In this document: one piece after another, positions 53,845 to 62,859 of the stretch
How the letters are laid out: each line of letters opens with the position of its first letter
How positions within the stretch are numbered: the stretch's first letter is position 1
Assembly: GCA_036785705.1 (NCBI GenBank)
Contig: JAWUZG010000332.1
Location: 3,162,001 to 3,226,000 of the forward strand
Length of the DNA stretch: 64,000 nt
Direction of reading: 5' to 3'
Source of the DNA: Acanthornis magna
Taxonomy: Eukaryota; Chordata; Aves; Passeriformes; Acanthizidae
Notes under the pieces: generated by a model
The model's input: the letters and a program-made list of their open reading frames with translations, nothing else
What the model was told of the DNA's origin: nothing
The model's database searches: none
Position numbers and translations under genes: made by a program

Positions 53845-54839
53845 AACACTTTGGCTTGCTGAGATGCATTTTGGAAAAGCAAACTGACGTTAGATAGAGG
53901 CGGGTATGAGTTACTAACTCTTTGGAATAATCAGTTCTTTTTCTACTAAAGATATTAAAAAGCCTAATCACATTTTATCGCAGCAGTGCACAAATAGGCA
54001 CATTGCTAAAATGAATTTCCATTTGAAGGTGCTTGGGTGAGCAGAGCCTGTTACAGGAGACCAGTGTGTTTCTTCATATCTTTGTCAATCTGGATCACTA
54101 GTGATTGTTTTCCTTGTGGATGTGAATCCCTAATTTTCCTTTCTATTTGCCCCTGGATTTTTACCAAGATGGTGGTTCAGCCAAGCAGTTTATCTTTAGA
54201 AATATAAAGGACAACTCAAGGCAGACTTGCTGGACAAGCCATTTTTTCCCTCCTAAGGAGAAAGGACAAAACTTTTGAATGTTTTTTTAATTATTATAAT
54301 TTTGTATTCAACTTACATTTCTTTGGTATGATTTGTGTGTGTGTGTGTCTGTACTGCAAGGTCTGCAGTATTAATTTGCAACTGCAATAGTATTTATTTT
54401 TTTTTTCCTCTTCCCACAGTTCTGTGAAATACTGGTCATTATCTGGACCAATAGGATCGTACAGCGTTGTTTTGGGGCTGTATGGAATAAGTGAGTATAG
54501 CCTGGCAAGTGAGGATGTTGTGGAGGGTTTGGAATTGTTGTTGAGGTCCAGAACTGCGGGGCTGTGTTCCTGTGCTAGAAGTGATAACAGCTGCTCTGAG
54601 CTGTGGCAGACAGCAGGATTAACCAGGGTTCTGGTTAATAGATCCCTTGGGGAGCATTACAGGTGAACCGACACTGAATGAGTGGTGCTTGTAAATAAAT
54701 ATATGTACGGTCTATTCTAGAACCGTTTAGTTGCAACGGAAAGCAGATATGTAGATGTTCTGGTTATTATCTATCATAATGCAACCATATAAATGCATAG
54801 GAATAACAGTTAAGAAAATGTGTAAGAAAGAAAGTGAAA

Positions 54840-55460
54840 GGAAGGGTGAGTAGAAAGAGCTCACCACATGTGGCTCCAGTAACAAGATTTTATTGAAGAG
54901 ACTTGATTGTTGCAGTTTCGATGTCTGTTGGTCCAAGTCATGATCACGGTCTTGATCCATCAGGGGTGGGGGAGAGCCCCAGAAACACAAGGCTCAGTGG
55001 GTTAATATACATTTAAGTTCAAATGGAACACACAGGTACCTCCCCTGGGGAGGGGAATTTTACACCGTCTGGAGGATCTTTGATGTTTTATGACCCCTTC
55101 TAAGTCATGACCCTGCCTCTCATGAGAGCAATTTTAAGCCATTTACGCCTCATCAGAAGGGATGAAAACCTTCTGCCCCAAGTGGGTGAATGTCCCATGT
55201 GAATGTCACCCTTCAGTGGGGGCAGGTGGAGGACAATGGCCGGATAAAAAGCACCATGGTCTGTCTCGCCTTCTCCCTTATCTGGCTCAAAGCCCAGAGC
55301 CTCTGGTGCTGGGTGTTCACCCCCTGTCTTACACAGATCAGGTTTCGCCACCACACCCCCAAAATCTCTGGTCCTAGCCTTGGACCCAGCGCCAGCAAAG
55401 CTGAGGCATTAACCATTAACACCTCAGTCTCTCACAGTGCACTTTGTAATGCAGGGAGAT
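54840..55460 (-). mobile_element. LTR-like block, minus orientation (weak)
   Basis: On the minus strand an AATAAA (about 54884-54889) is followed by a palindromic CCACATGTGG and GAGCTC, as in an LTR R-U5 region. A TATA-like CATAAAAC lies about 200 bases upstream. The surrounding sequence looks non-genic with scattered pyrimidine and GC blocks typical of avian LTRs. I could not find matching TG...CA ends or a target-site duplication, so boundaries are approximate and the call may be wrong. Confidence 0.3.
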
Positions 55461-55624
55461 TTAGGCAAATGCACTCTCCTGAGCACCAGACATTGTTCGA
55501 AGGATTTCTTCATAGTAGATGTTTCGGATCCCCCCAAAATTCGTCTTTGTTAGTAGATATTGGAAAAAGCAGCAAGAAGCCTTCCAGCTGCGCAAGCACG
55601 AATAGGTTCAAGCCCGGCATATCT

Positions 55625-55720
55625 TTTCGGGTCCTTGTTACCTGAGGTCTAACTCCACTGATGGTTGGACTAGATGGCCTTGAAGGTCTCTTCCAACCTT
55701 GATGATTCCGTTGTGTGAGT
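55625..55720 (+). repeat. CR1 LINE 3' terminal fragment
   Basis: Contains 'atggttggactagatggcct', 'tgaaggtctcttccaacctt' and 'gatgattccgttgtgtgag', the CR1 3' end. It sits just upstream of the DND1 CpG island. Confidence 0.9.
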
Positions 55721-55859
55721 TTGGTGGTGCTGATGTACCTCTTGCAGCAACTCCTTGCCTTCCCTACCCCTGCCTCGCCTTGCGTTCAAGCAGACAAGTA
55801 CAAGAAGGACAGGCAGGCAAGGCAAGGCACGGCCAAACAAGCCATGGTGAGACAGAGCA

Positions 55860-56130
55860 AGGCCAGGCCCTGGGCGGGTAGGGCGGGTGCCGCCGGCGGG
55901 TCAGTCCGGGGTGGAGCGAGGCGCGGGACAGTTCTGGATCTTCTCCGCCCCCGGCCCCGACGGTCGGAAGGAGAGGAACGGCGGGAACGGCACGACGAGC
56001 AGGAGACGACGCGATGAACGAGGTGGGCGCTGTCGGGGCGGCGGGAGAACCCCGGTGCGGGCACGGCTCACCTCGGGGAGGCCCTTCCCGCGGGGGGCTC
56101 TGGCTGGGAGCGCAGGCAGGGCTGGGCGGC
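55860..56130 (+). promoter_or_regulatory. DND1: CpG-island promoter of DND1
   Basis: An abrupt rise in GC and CpG content surrounds the first coding exon. Two adjacent GC boxes (GGGCGGG at about 55872-55888) lie 130 bases upstream of the start codon. No TATA box was seen, as usual for CpG-island promoters. The transcription start is probably between the GC boxes and 56014. Confidence 0.6.
56014..56022 (+). CDS. DND1: DND1 coding exon 1 (three codons, inferred)
   Basis: ATG AAC GAG followed by donor GTGGGC, preceded by GACGCG in the CpG island. Phase 0, so it joins exon 2 directly. Not provable without transcript data. Confidence 0.55.
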
Positions 56131-59100
56131 GCCGGTCCCCCCGCATCCCGCTCGCGTCCCCCCGCTTTCCGTGCCCGTCTCCCGCATTCCGTGCCCGTCA
56201 ACCCGCATCCCGCTCAGGTTCTCCCCATCCCGCGCCCGTCCCCCCCATCCCGCTCCCGTTCCCCCCCATCCCGCTCCCGTCCCCCCGCACCCCGCTCCCG
56301 TCCCCCCGCATCCCGCTCCCGTCCCCCCGCACCCCGCGCCCGTCCCCCCGCATCCCGCGCCCGTCCCCCCCATCCCGCGCCCGTCCCCCCGCACCCCGCT
56401 CCCGTCCCCCCGCATTCCGCGCCCGTCCCCCCGCATTCCGCGCCCGTCCCCCCGCATCCCGCGCCCGTCCCCCCGCACCCCGCTCCCGTCCCCCCGCATT
56501 CCGCGCCCGTCCCCCCGCATCCCGCGCCCGTCCCCCCGCACCCCGCGCCCGTCCCCCCGCATCCCGCGGCGGTCTCCGGGCTGGGCCGGGGCCGGCGGTG
56601 CGCGGGACTCCCGTTAGCACCGGCGGCTGTGCGAGGAGAGCCGAGCCCTGCCTCTCCCGGGAGCCACAGGGCCGGGCCACGAGGCTCTGAGGAGGGTGTC
56701 GGGCGCGTCTCTTATCTCGCTTTCAGCAGGGATTTCCCCAGTGGGGGTCCCCGTCTTCATCCAATGGTGGTTTTTGGTCGTCTGGAAAGATGAAATCTTG
56801 GAGATAGAGAGGTGCCACCATCTGGTGGCATTCACTATTAGCTGATGATCTTTTACCTCAACCCTTTGCCGTTGAGGTATCTGATAAGGGCCATTGGCTC
56901 CTTCCTAATGCTGATAAGGAAGATCGTAACGACAGTTTACCATTGTTGTGCTTGTAAAGCTGTCAGATGTTCCCCTTTAATGGAAGGTGGGGCACCTAAT
57001 TTAGTATTTGCAAAGAACGCTGGCGCAGGCCGTAGGGATTGTTTAGTTGGTGACTTATTCTGAGTATCCCACTCAGTCATGTGTGGCTTTGGGCTCTTTT
57101 TCAATAGGCCATTAGCCCTTTAGATGCTTCCATTTGACTGGGGGTAATATGGAGTGTGGAAAACCCATTGAATTCTAACTTTTTGGCGCATTGTACCTAC
57201 TTACATGGAAAATGTGAGCTTGTTTCACTGCTCAGACTAGAGATAAAAGTCCCTTTTCCCGTTTAGAATATCTCTGTTCTGTCTTGAAATGCCATCGATG
57301 CCAGTGATGGTCTCTTTGGTCAGGGCCAGGTTGCAACAGGTTACAGGAGGTACCATGATCCACAAAAACCCATCCTGCTATGACAGGATCGTGGGGTGTA
57401 CTGGTTCTGTTGGAAATGATACAAATTTAAATTTTTTAATGAACTTTACCTTTGTCCAGGGAGAGGGGAATTGCAGTTTTTATAATTCCTAAAAATAATG
57501 CTTGATTATATAACTCTTTCCACCTCTGCTTTCTGGGTGGATGACCTGTAAATCCTAGTTCCTGGGAATGGTCAATGAGTCTGACATTACACGTAGGATT
57601 CTTGGTATCACCACGAAAATCACTCCATCCCACATCTCTCCCATATTTATGAAATCATGCATTAGTGTTGCACAGCTGGGGATTTCCCTGTGTTCTAAAA
57701 TTGCAGACGCGCTCCTGGACAATAGTGCATTAAAGGCTGTGTCTTTTCTAATTTCATCTCATTTTGTAACAAGGTAGAATTTGGCCAATCTTCAGGAGAT
57801 GCAATTACTTTCCTAATCTGCACAATGCCAGGAGGATTTGGAGCCCGCATAAGCATTAGCTCAGCTTTTTCCTCCAACTTTTGTTTCCTTTCTGTTCCTC
57901 CGGTAGCTGTCTCTGCTGTTCTGTTTTCAAGGACAGTGGTAACTCAGCCTCTTTCCTGCTTTCCAGTTCAGTTGTCAGTGCTTGTTTCTCTTTAGTATTA
58001 TCTTTTCTGTACTGGCAGGCAACCTTCCACTATCCCAGGTTGCTCCAAGCCCCATCTCACCTGGCCTTGAACACTTCCAGGGATGGGGCAGCCACAGCTT
58101 CTCTGGGCAACCTATGCCAGTGCCTCACCACTTTCACAGGGATGATTTTCTCCCCAGTATCCAATATAACCCACTGTCTTTCACTTTAAAGCTGTCACAG
58201 TCCAATGGATCACCTTGGCTCTGTGCTGCAGCCCCTTCTTGCAGCACCAGGCAGCTGCTGCCTGTATTTTGGCTCTCCCAAGCCCTTGCAGGGCTGTAGG
58301 GAACTGTTGGTGACTTTGGGCTCTAACAAAGTTGCTGGACTTAGTCACGTGGAGCAGGCTTGGACAGTCCATGGACGGGAGTGTTGGGAGGCTGTAGTTG
58401 CACTGGTTTAGAAATCTTCCTCTTCTTTCTCATGGAGAATAGAGATAAGCTGCATTTTTTGTACTTTTTTAATCTCCGTGTTTGGTACTAGGTGTTGTAC
58501 AGCTGTGACCAATGGTTTTCGGAGGTGGATTCCCTGCTGACCAATAGTTGCTGGATTATTAATGGATATATAAAGAAGTTTATGTAAATAAAGTTTCTCT
58601 TTTCGCCATCTTGGGTTCTCCTGCCTGCTTCCTCTGCCAGCTTCTGCGAATCCCAGGAAATCTAAACCAACAGGAGGCTACTCTGGTTTCCTGAGAGCAG
58701 AGGGGTTCGTTTGCTCCACCACATGCTGGCTGGCAGAGGGTCTTGCAGTTCCCTCATGGGGTTGGGATGCTGCCGCTTGGGAGGCTGGAAGCTCTTTGCT
58801 CAGACAATCACCACCATCATCTCCTTCCTCAGATGTGGACCAATGGCATCAATGAGGCCAATAAGATTGCTCTGCTCGCCTGGGTGCAGAGGACTGGCAT
58901 CAAACTGGTGCAGGTCAATGGGCAGAGGCGCTATGGAGGGCCCCCTCCAGGTATGTCAGGAGAGCAGCTTGGCTGTGGGGCCCTGGGAACATGGCAGGGC
59001 TCACCATGTCCCTGTGTCCCTGCAGGCTGGGTGGGCCTGGGGCCCCAGGAGTGTGGGAAGGCTCACCATGGGCACCATGTCCCTGTGTCCCCACAGGCTG

Positions 59101-60976
59101 GGTGGGCATGGGGCCCTGGGAGCACGGGAAGTGTCACCATGGGCACCATGTCCCTGTGTCCCCACAGGTTGGGTGGGTGGCCCACCACCGGCCGACACCG
59201 AGGTGTTTATTGGGAAGCTGCCACAGGATGTGTACGAGAACACCCTGATCCCGCTGTTCGAGAGTATGGGGAAGCTCTACGAGTTCCGCCTGATGATGAC
59301 CTTCAGCGGCCTCAATCGGGGCTTTGCCTATGCCAGGTACAGCTCCCAGCAGGAGGCCAAGAAGGCCATCTCCACCTTGCACCACTTCCAGGTGCGCGAG
59401 GGCTGCGCCATCGTGGTGTGCTGGAGCACACAGAAGCGCGAGCTCATTGTGGATGGCCTGGCTGCCTCGGTGAGCCAGCAGGAGCTGGAGGCCATGCTGA
59501 AGATGGCCACTGAGGGGGTCCTCAGTGTCACCCTGTACACCAGCCCCTGCCAGAGCCAGGCCAAGCTCGCTGTGCTGAAGTACAGGTCACACGAGGCTGC
59601 TGCCCTGGCCAAGAAAGCCCTGATGGAAGGTGAGTGGTGCTGAGGGATGCTGCTTGGGATGGTCTTCCTGGTGTGTCCCACCTGCAGGCTTGGCTGCAAG
59701 GTGACTTCAGCCTTGAGGCAACACTTGCTCTCTCCCTGTGTCCTGTGGGACACCAGCTGCCCTTGGCACAGTTGATCTCCAGCAGTCCTAGTGGGTGCTG
59801 GGCTGAAGGGGCTGCTGGAGGTCTCCAGGAAGCTGTCTGCTCGGAGCAGGAGCATCACCAGTACCAGTTCAGGGCATCCACAATATTGACCAAGCTATTA
59901 AACCTTCCCAGTGGAGCTGCCCAACCCCTCAGTGTCCTTTAAACTCTCCTGATGGAGCTGCTCAACCCTTCTGAGCCCTGTCCCATGGCTGCAGTGCCTT
60001 GATGGGACACACTTCCCATATCCCACTTCCCAGATATCCAACCGGGACCTCCAAAATCCTGGTTTGTACCCATTGCTGCCCTTGAGAAGCAATTGTCGTT
60101 GATATCTGTTCACCTTGTCCCTAAAGTCAGGCTGCCCCTAAAATCCTGGAGATCACTGCAACGGATGGGATGGGATGGGAATATGGGATGGGATGGGATG
60201 GGATGGGATGGGATGGGATGGGATGGGATGGGATGGGATGGGATGGGATGGGATGGGATGGGATGGGATGGGGTGGTGCTGGAGGGCAGATAAGCATCTC
60301 CCATCTCCTAGGGAACCTGCTGCCCGGGGGAGCAGGAATTAGGGTGAACTGGCTGCACCCCCAACTGAAGCAGAAGTTGCAGCCCTGGGAGGAGGAGCCG
60401 TCATCCAGCTGGGAGGATGGAGACAGGAGCCTGGCAGTGCCCAGGCCAGTGGCCCTGCCTCCGTCGCCACAGAACGTGATGGAGCACCTGAACAACCTGT
60501 GCTGGAGGCATCACCTGGGGACACTCCTGTTCATCACCGAGTGTGTCCAGGTGAACCCCAATGGGTGGCAGCTGTTCTGGTACCAGGTGATGATCCCGGG
60601 GTACCCTGTGCCCATCAGTGGGTTCACGTGGGTCTCGCAGGACGGGCAGGGCCAAAGCGAGTATGAGAAGGCCAAGGCGGTGGCGGCCCTGCACCTTCTC
60701 CAGGTGTTAGGTGAGTCCTTGCATGGCATCTGTGCCAACTCCCTGCCTTTCCCAAAGCCTTGAAATGTCTCCTGGCAGTGTGGAGCCATGGCACTTCGGG
60801 GGCAGGGCAGGGCAGGGCAGGGAGGGAGCCAGCCAGGCAGACAGGGCTAAAACACTGTTGCCTCTGAGCTGTGGGTGGGATTCACGGTTGGAAGCACAGG
60901 ATGCAAGAGGCGGGGGTAGCGGGGGAGGGCAGAGCCTGATGCTTCCCTCTCCCCTGCAGGGTGCCAGCTGACATAG
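56014..60976 (+). CDS. DND1: DND1 (dead end homolog 1), five coding segments
   Basis: Vertebrate germ-cell RNA-binding protein that, with NANOS partners, controls mRNA stability and microRNA access. Segments: 56014-56022, 58833-58950, 59168-59629, 60312-60710, 60960-60976, in phase, 334 residues (human 353). The first exon codes only MNE and its assignment is inferred: it ends in phase 0 at a GT donor in the CpG island, and the joined N-terminus [20 protein letters not shown] aligns with human ELWCERVNPENKAALEAW. Visible domains are RRM1 with RNP2 VFIGKLP (55-61) and RNP1 NRGFAYARY (92-100), identical over [20 protein letters not shown] to human; a divergent second RRM (about 134-210); and a C-terminal double-stranded-RNA-binding-like domain (about 251-329) with [13 protein letters not shown]. 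The end, GCQLT, is shorter than the human tail. It is tail-to-tail with WDR55. Confidence 0.92.
56145..56575. repeat. 21-bp GC-rich minisatellite, about 20 copies
   Basis: The unit is close to CCGTCCCCCCGCATCCCGC plus two bases, with variants (CACC or CATCC, TCC or GCC), in DND1 intron 1 about 120 bases after the exon-1 donor. Because 21 is divisible by three and no unit carries a stop in several frames, long proline- or Gly-Asp-rich open frames appear on both strands; these are artefacts. The minus strand is G-run-rich and could form quadruplexes. Confidence 0.95.
56814..56830 (-). promoter_or_regulatory. CTCF-like motif
   Basis: The minus strand reads TGCCACCAGATGGTGGC, a close CTCF-core match (and nearly palindromic). 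It lies at the border between the minisatellite part of DND1 intron 1 and the retroviral remnant. Confidence 0.45.
56845..57425 (-). pseudogene. Degenerate endogenous retrovirus pol fragment (integrase region)
   Basis: The minus strand near 57120-57170 reads a frame containing [10 protein letters not shown], the hallmark of the retroviral integrase core just before its catalytic glutamate, followed downstream by [12 protein letters not shown] sequence. A TAA stop at 57120-57122 falls where the family has the conserved glutamate, and other stops and frame changes occur upstream, so it is inactive. It lies in DND1 intron 1, antisense to the gene. The retroviral class cannot be settled by eye. 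Confidence 0.75.
57430..58012 (-). pseudogene. Further endogenous retrovirus remnant, gag-like coiled coil (tentative)
   Basis: The minus strand around 57700-58010 gives a lysine/glutamate/glutamine-rich coiled-coil-like peptide followed by a proline-containing segment ([19 protein letters not shown] near 57770-57840). This looks like part of an avian gag and lies 5' of the pol fragment in retroviral order. A second frame at 57436-57633 has no clear assignment. Stops and frame breaks separate the pieces. If correct, most of pol between gag and integrase is deleted. Confidence 0.4.
58013..58345 (-). repeat. CR1 LINE fragment, minus orientation, in DND1 intron 1
   Basis: Reverse-complement CR1 words: 'caaccttccactatcccagg', 'ttgctccaagccccatct', 'ggccttgaacacttccag', 'ggcagccacagcttctctgg'. 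It runs on into a 5' part with 'ctctgtgctgcagccccttc'. The extreme 3' terminus is missing, and it abuts the retroviral remnant. Confidence 0.87.
58382..58672 (+). mobile_element. Solo LTR in DND1 intron 1, with target-site duplication
   Basis: A 291-bp block begins TGTTGG and ends CCAACA, a 6-bp terminal inverted repeat of the TG...CA type. It is flanked on both sides by GGAG (58378-58381 and 58673-58676), a 4-bp target-site duplication. Inside, in order, are two CCAAT boxes (58509, 58541), a TATA box TATATAAAG (58567-58575), AATAAA (58587-58592) and a pyrimidine-rich stretch, the layout of a retroviral U3-R-U5. No internal retroviral sequence is attached. It has the same strand as DND1 and ends 160 bases before exon 2. 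Confidence 0.8.
58833..58950 (+). CDS. DND1: DND1 coding exon 2
   Basis: After a CTCCTTCCTCAG acceptor, the exon opens with an in-frame ATG and encodes [19 protein letters not shown] and QRRYGGPPP, matching human NKAALEAWVRETGIRLVQV and QRKYGGPPP. Ends in phase 1 before GTATGT. If exon 1 is wrong, this ATG could itself be the start. Confidence 0.92.
58965..59190 (+). repeat. DND1: 71-bp tandem repeat carrying the exon-3 splice acceptor
   Basis: Three successive copies of CCCTGTGTCCCCACAGGCTG-like sequence place AG acceptors at 59024-59025, 59095-59096 and 59166-59167, exactly 71 bases apart, with a partial fourth copy upstream. Each copy includes the pyrimidine tract, the acceptor and the first exonic bases (GGNTGGGTGGG). 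Only the third joins exon 2 in the conserved frame. Confidence 0.93.
59168..59629 (+). CDS. DND1: DND1 coding exon 3 (RRM1 and most of RRM2)
   Basis: 462 nt, entered in phase 1. Encodes [20 protein letters not shown] onward through RNP1 and the second RRM to KKALMEG. Human shares PQDVYE and [20 protein letters not shown]. Donor GTGAGT. Confidence 0.96.
60163..60271. repeat. (GGGAT)n microsatellite in DND1 intron 3
   Basis: About 21 GGGAT units on the plus strand with one short interruption (ATAT at 60180), ending about 40 bases before the exon-4 acceptor. The open frames on both strands (repeating GWDGM or HPIPS) are artefacts. Confidence 0.97.
60312..60710 (+). CDS. DND1: DND1 coding exon 4 (dsRBD-like domain)
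   Basis: Encodes [15 protein letters not shown], completing RRM2 (human VAVEWLKPDLKQRL), a glutamate- and proline-rich linker, and [16 protein letters not shown] to ALHLLQVL, the C-terminal double-stranded-RNA-binding-like domain. Enters and leaves in phase 1; donor GTGAGT. Confidence 0.95.
60960..60976 (+). CDS. DND1: DND1 coding exon 5 (last four residues and stop)
   Basis: After TTCCCTCTCCCCTGCAG the exon reads CQLT then TAG. The human protein continues for about 20 more residues, so the tail is short here. Confidence 0.7.
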
Positions 60977-62297
60977 GCTGCCGGAGCCACGATTGAGCCT
61001 GAGCCACGGCCCCTGGTGCTGCCAGCAGTGCAGGAGCCCTGCTGGGGTCCCGGCCCTGTTCCAGCTTCCATTTGCGTTGTTTGCGCTGGTTTTGAGAGCT
61101 GGCTCTGGAGGATAAGGGCTGCTGTCCTGTCCCCGGACAGCTCTGGAGTTAGTTCTGGTTTTGGGTTGTTGGTTTTCCTGCCCAGTTTGGCTTAAGTTGG
61201 TTTGTGTGGCGCTAGAGAAGCAGGTCCTAGAGAGGCAGCAGCTCTTGGAGGGGCTGCCAGCATGGGATGCCAGTGTGATGGAGGGAACTCCACTGGCATT
61301 CCTGGTTCCTGAGGAGCAGCCTCAGGTGAGGACAAGGCCACGCAGTGCACGGGAAGTGTCCCAGTGGTCACAGATGTTCTCTGGGCTGATGGAGCTGCTG
61401 AGGAGAGGAGGTAGCCTGCTTGCTATTGACAGTGAGGAAGCAGCTGTGGTGTTTCCAGCTGTCTGTGAATGATTCCTCAGGAGTGGGAGGTCTGGCCACA
61501 TGTTGTTCTTTTGGGATTAAAGAGTTCTGGAAAGCACCAGCTGTGTCACATCATCTTTTCCTCCCACATCCTCATCTCGGTGCTCTCCCCCCACACCAGA
61601 AAAGGCAGGGGAAGGGACAGGGTGGGATTTGGAGCCTTCACAGCCTGGTGGGCCCTTTGTGTGGGAAACAGCATTCCCTGGCATCTCAGTCTTTGTGTCT
61701 TCTACTCACTGGGCTCTTTCCGCTCAGCCTCTGGCCATGTCCAGTCCCATGCCAGCAGGTGCCACATGAACCCCTGGGCCAGCAGGACCTGGGGGCTCCA
61801 GTTGGTCCAAGGGGTCCTAGGCAGTGCTGGGAATCCACTGGGGGATGTGAGCCACAGCTGGGAGCAGAAATCCCAGTGGAACTGCACCAGATTCTCCCCC
61901 TTTCCCAGCAGCTGCAGGGGGTCCCACAGGGGCCATGGCCAGAGTGTTTGGCCGTATCTGACGCTGTTCCAGGTGCTGCACCCACTGCCCACTCTGCTCA
62001 TCCCCAGGGAGGGACCCATCCCAGAGGGATCCCAGCCCCTCTCCCCACTCCCTGCTTATGGCACATTGTGATGCACATCTGGACCCACCAAGTCCCTTTG
62101 GCTGCACCCAAGTCCCATCCTTCTTCCTTTTTGAGATCCCCAGGATCCTCCAAGAGCCTTTTGGTGCACCCTTTAATTTTTTTTTTTTGCACTCCGTGGA
62201 AGTCTGTCTGTCCCTCCTGGGGCACATGAGGAGTGCTTGCCTCATGAGGATGAGCCGAACCATCAGCACAAGGCACTGGAAAGTGAAAGGCACTGGG
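60977..62297. other. DND1 3' UTR and short interval to WDR55
   Basis: A candidate DND1 polyadenylation signal, ATTAAA, lies at 61516-61521, giving a 3' UTR of about 560 bases. The remainder to 62297 has no recognised exon; the long overlapping open frames (61420-62229 plus strand, 61817-62293 minus strand) show no domain and probably reflect GC-rich, stop-poor composition. Confidence 0.5.
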
Positions 62298-62303
62298 TTT
62301 ATT
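62298..62303 (-). terminator. WDR55: Candidate WDR55 polyadenylation signal AATAAA
   Basis: TTTATT on the plus strand. It would end a WDR55 3' UTR of about 800 bases. The UTR would then include the promoter-like block at 62860-63110, which is unusual, so an earlier site is possible. Confidence 0.4.
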
Positions 62304-62859
62304 TCTATCAGAGCTGAAGTCTTAAATAATTAACAAAGGGTAATTGACCTGCTGGGACAGCAGAGCAGGAAAGCAATGAACCTGTTTGCCCTGGCCAGGC
62401 ACCCCAGGACCCCACATCACCCCCTCACTCCTCCTGAGAAATGCCCTGCCTCACCCCCCATCCCAGCACCCCGAATACACCAGCAAACTCCATTACCCCC
62501 TCCCCTCCCAGGGCTGCATCCCCACCAGAGACCCCCCAGCCACGTCCCCCCATATCTCGGAGCACCCCCCTATGCACCAGGGACCCCCAGCTATGTCCCC
62601 ATGTCTCAGAGGCACTCCCCATCCATCACGGACCCCAGTCAGGGACCCCCCAACTCTTCCCAGTCCCTCTCAACCCAGCCACGTCCCCCCACCCCTAAGG
62701 ACCTCCCCCGCTGCCCCCGCTCCAGGTCCCTCCGATGTCAGGGACACTCTCTCCCGCAGGACCCTCAGCCTCACCATCCCCAGCCTGTCCCCCCATGCCG
62801 GGGCCACCCCCGGGCCCCTCCCAGAGCGCCTCTGACCCCCCACAGCCGCTGCCCGTACG

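Larger units (their letters stand above)
48200..54660. other. Intergenic DNA between LCP2 and DND1
   Basis: About 6.5 kb without recognisable exons. A G/T-rich low-complexity tract with (TTGG)n and a poly-G run lies at 52555-52665, a short (TG)n at 54336-54350 and a C-run at 48361-48370. Open frames near 48685-49032 and 51871-52465 show no known domain. Confidence 0.5.

Noticed and set aside
55887..56793. Long proline/arginine-rich and Gly-Asp-rich open frames on both strands
   Set aside because: They arise because a 21-bp GC-rich repeat lacks stops in several frames; the peptides are pure repeats and overlap one another in all directions.
54840..58672. Single provirus joining the LTR-like block, the pol remnant and the solo LTR
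   Set aside because: The CpG island, DND1 exon 1 and a CR1 end lie between the first two, and the solo LTR is on the opposite strand with its own target-site duplication.
58711..59643. 310-codon uninterrupted plus-strand frame
   Set aside because: It reads through DND1 intron 2 and part of exon 2 in a wrong frame before entering exon 3 in the right frame. Splice sites and homology support the spliced model instead.
60093..60304. GWDGM and HPIPS repeat open frames
   Set aside because: Translations of the (GGGAT)n microsatellite. Not telomeric repeat either, since the unit is GGGAT and not TTAGGG.
61420..62293. Long overlapping frames of up to 269 codons on both strands
   Set aside because: No domain, repeated low-complexity composition and opposite-strand overlap; likely 3' UTR and spacer with few stops.
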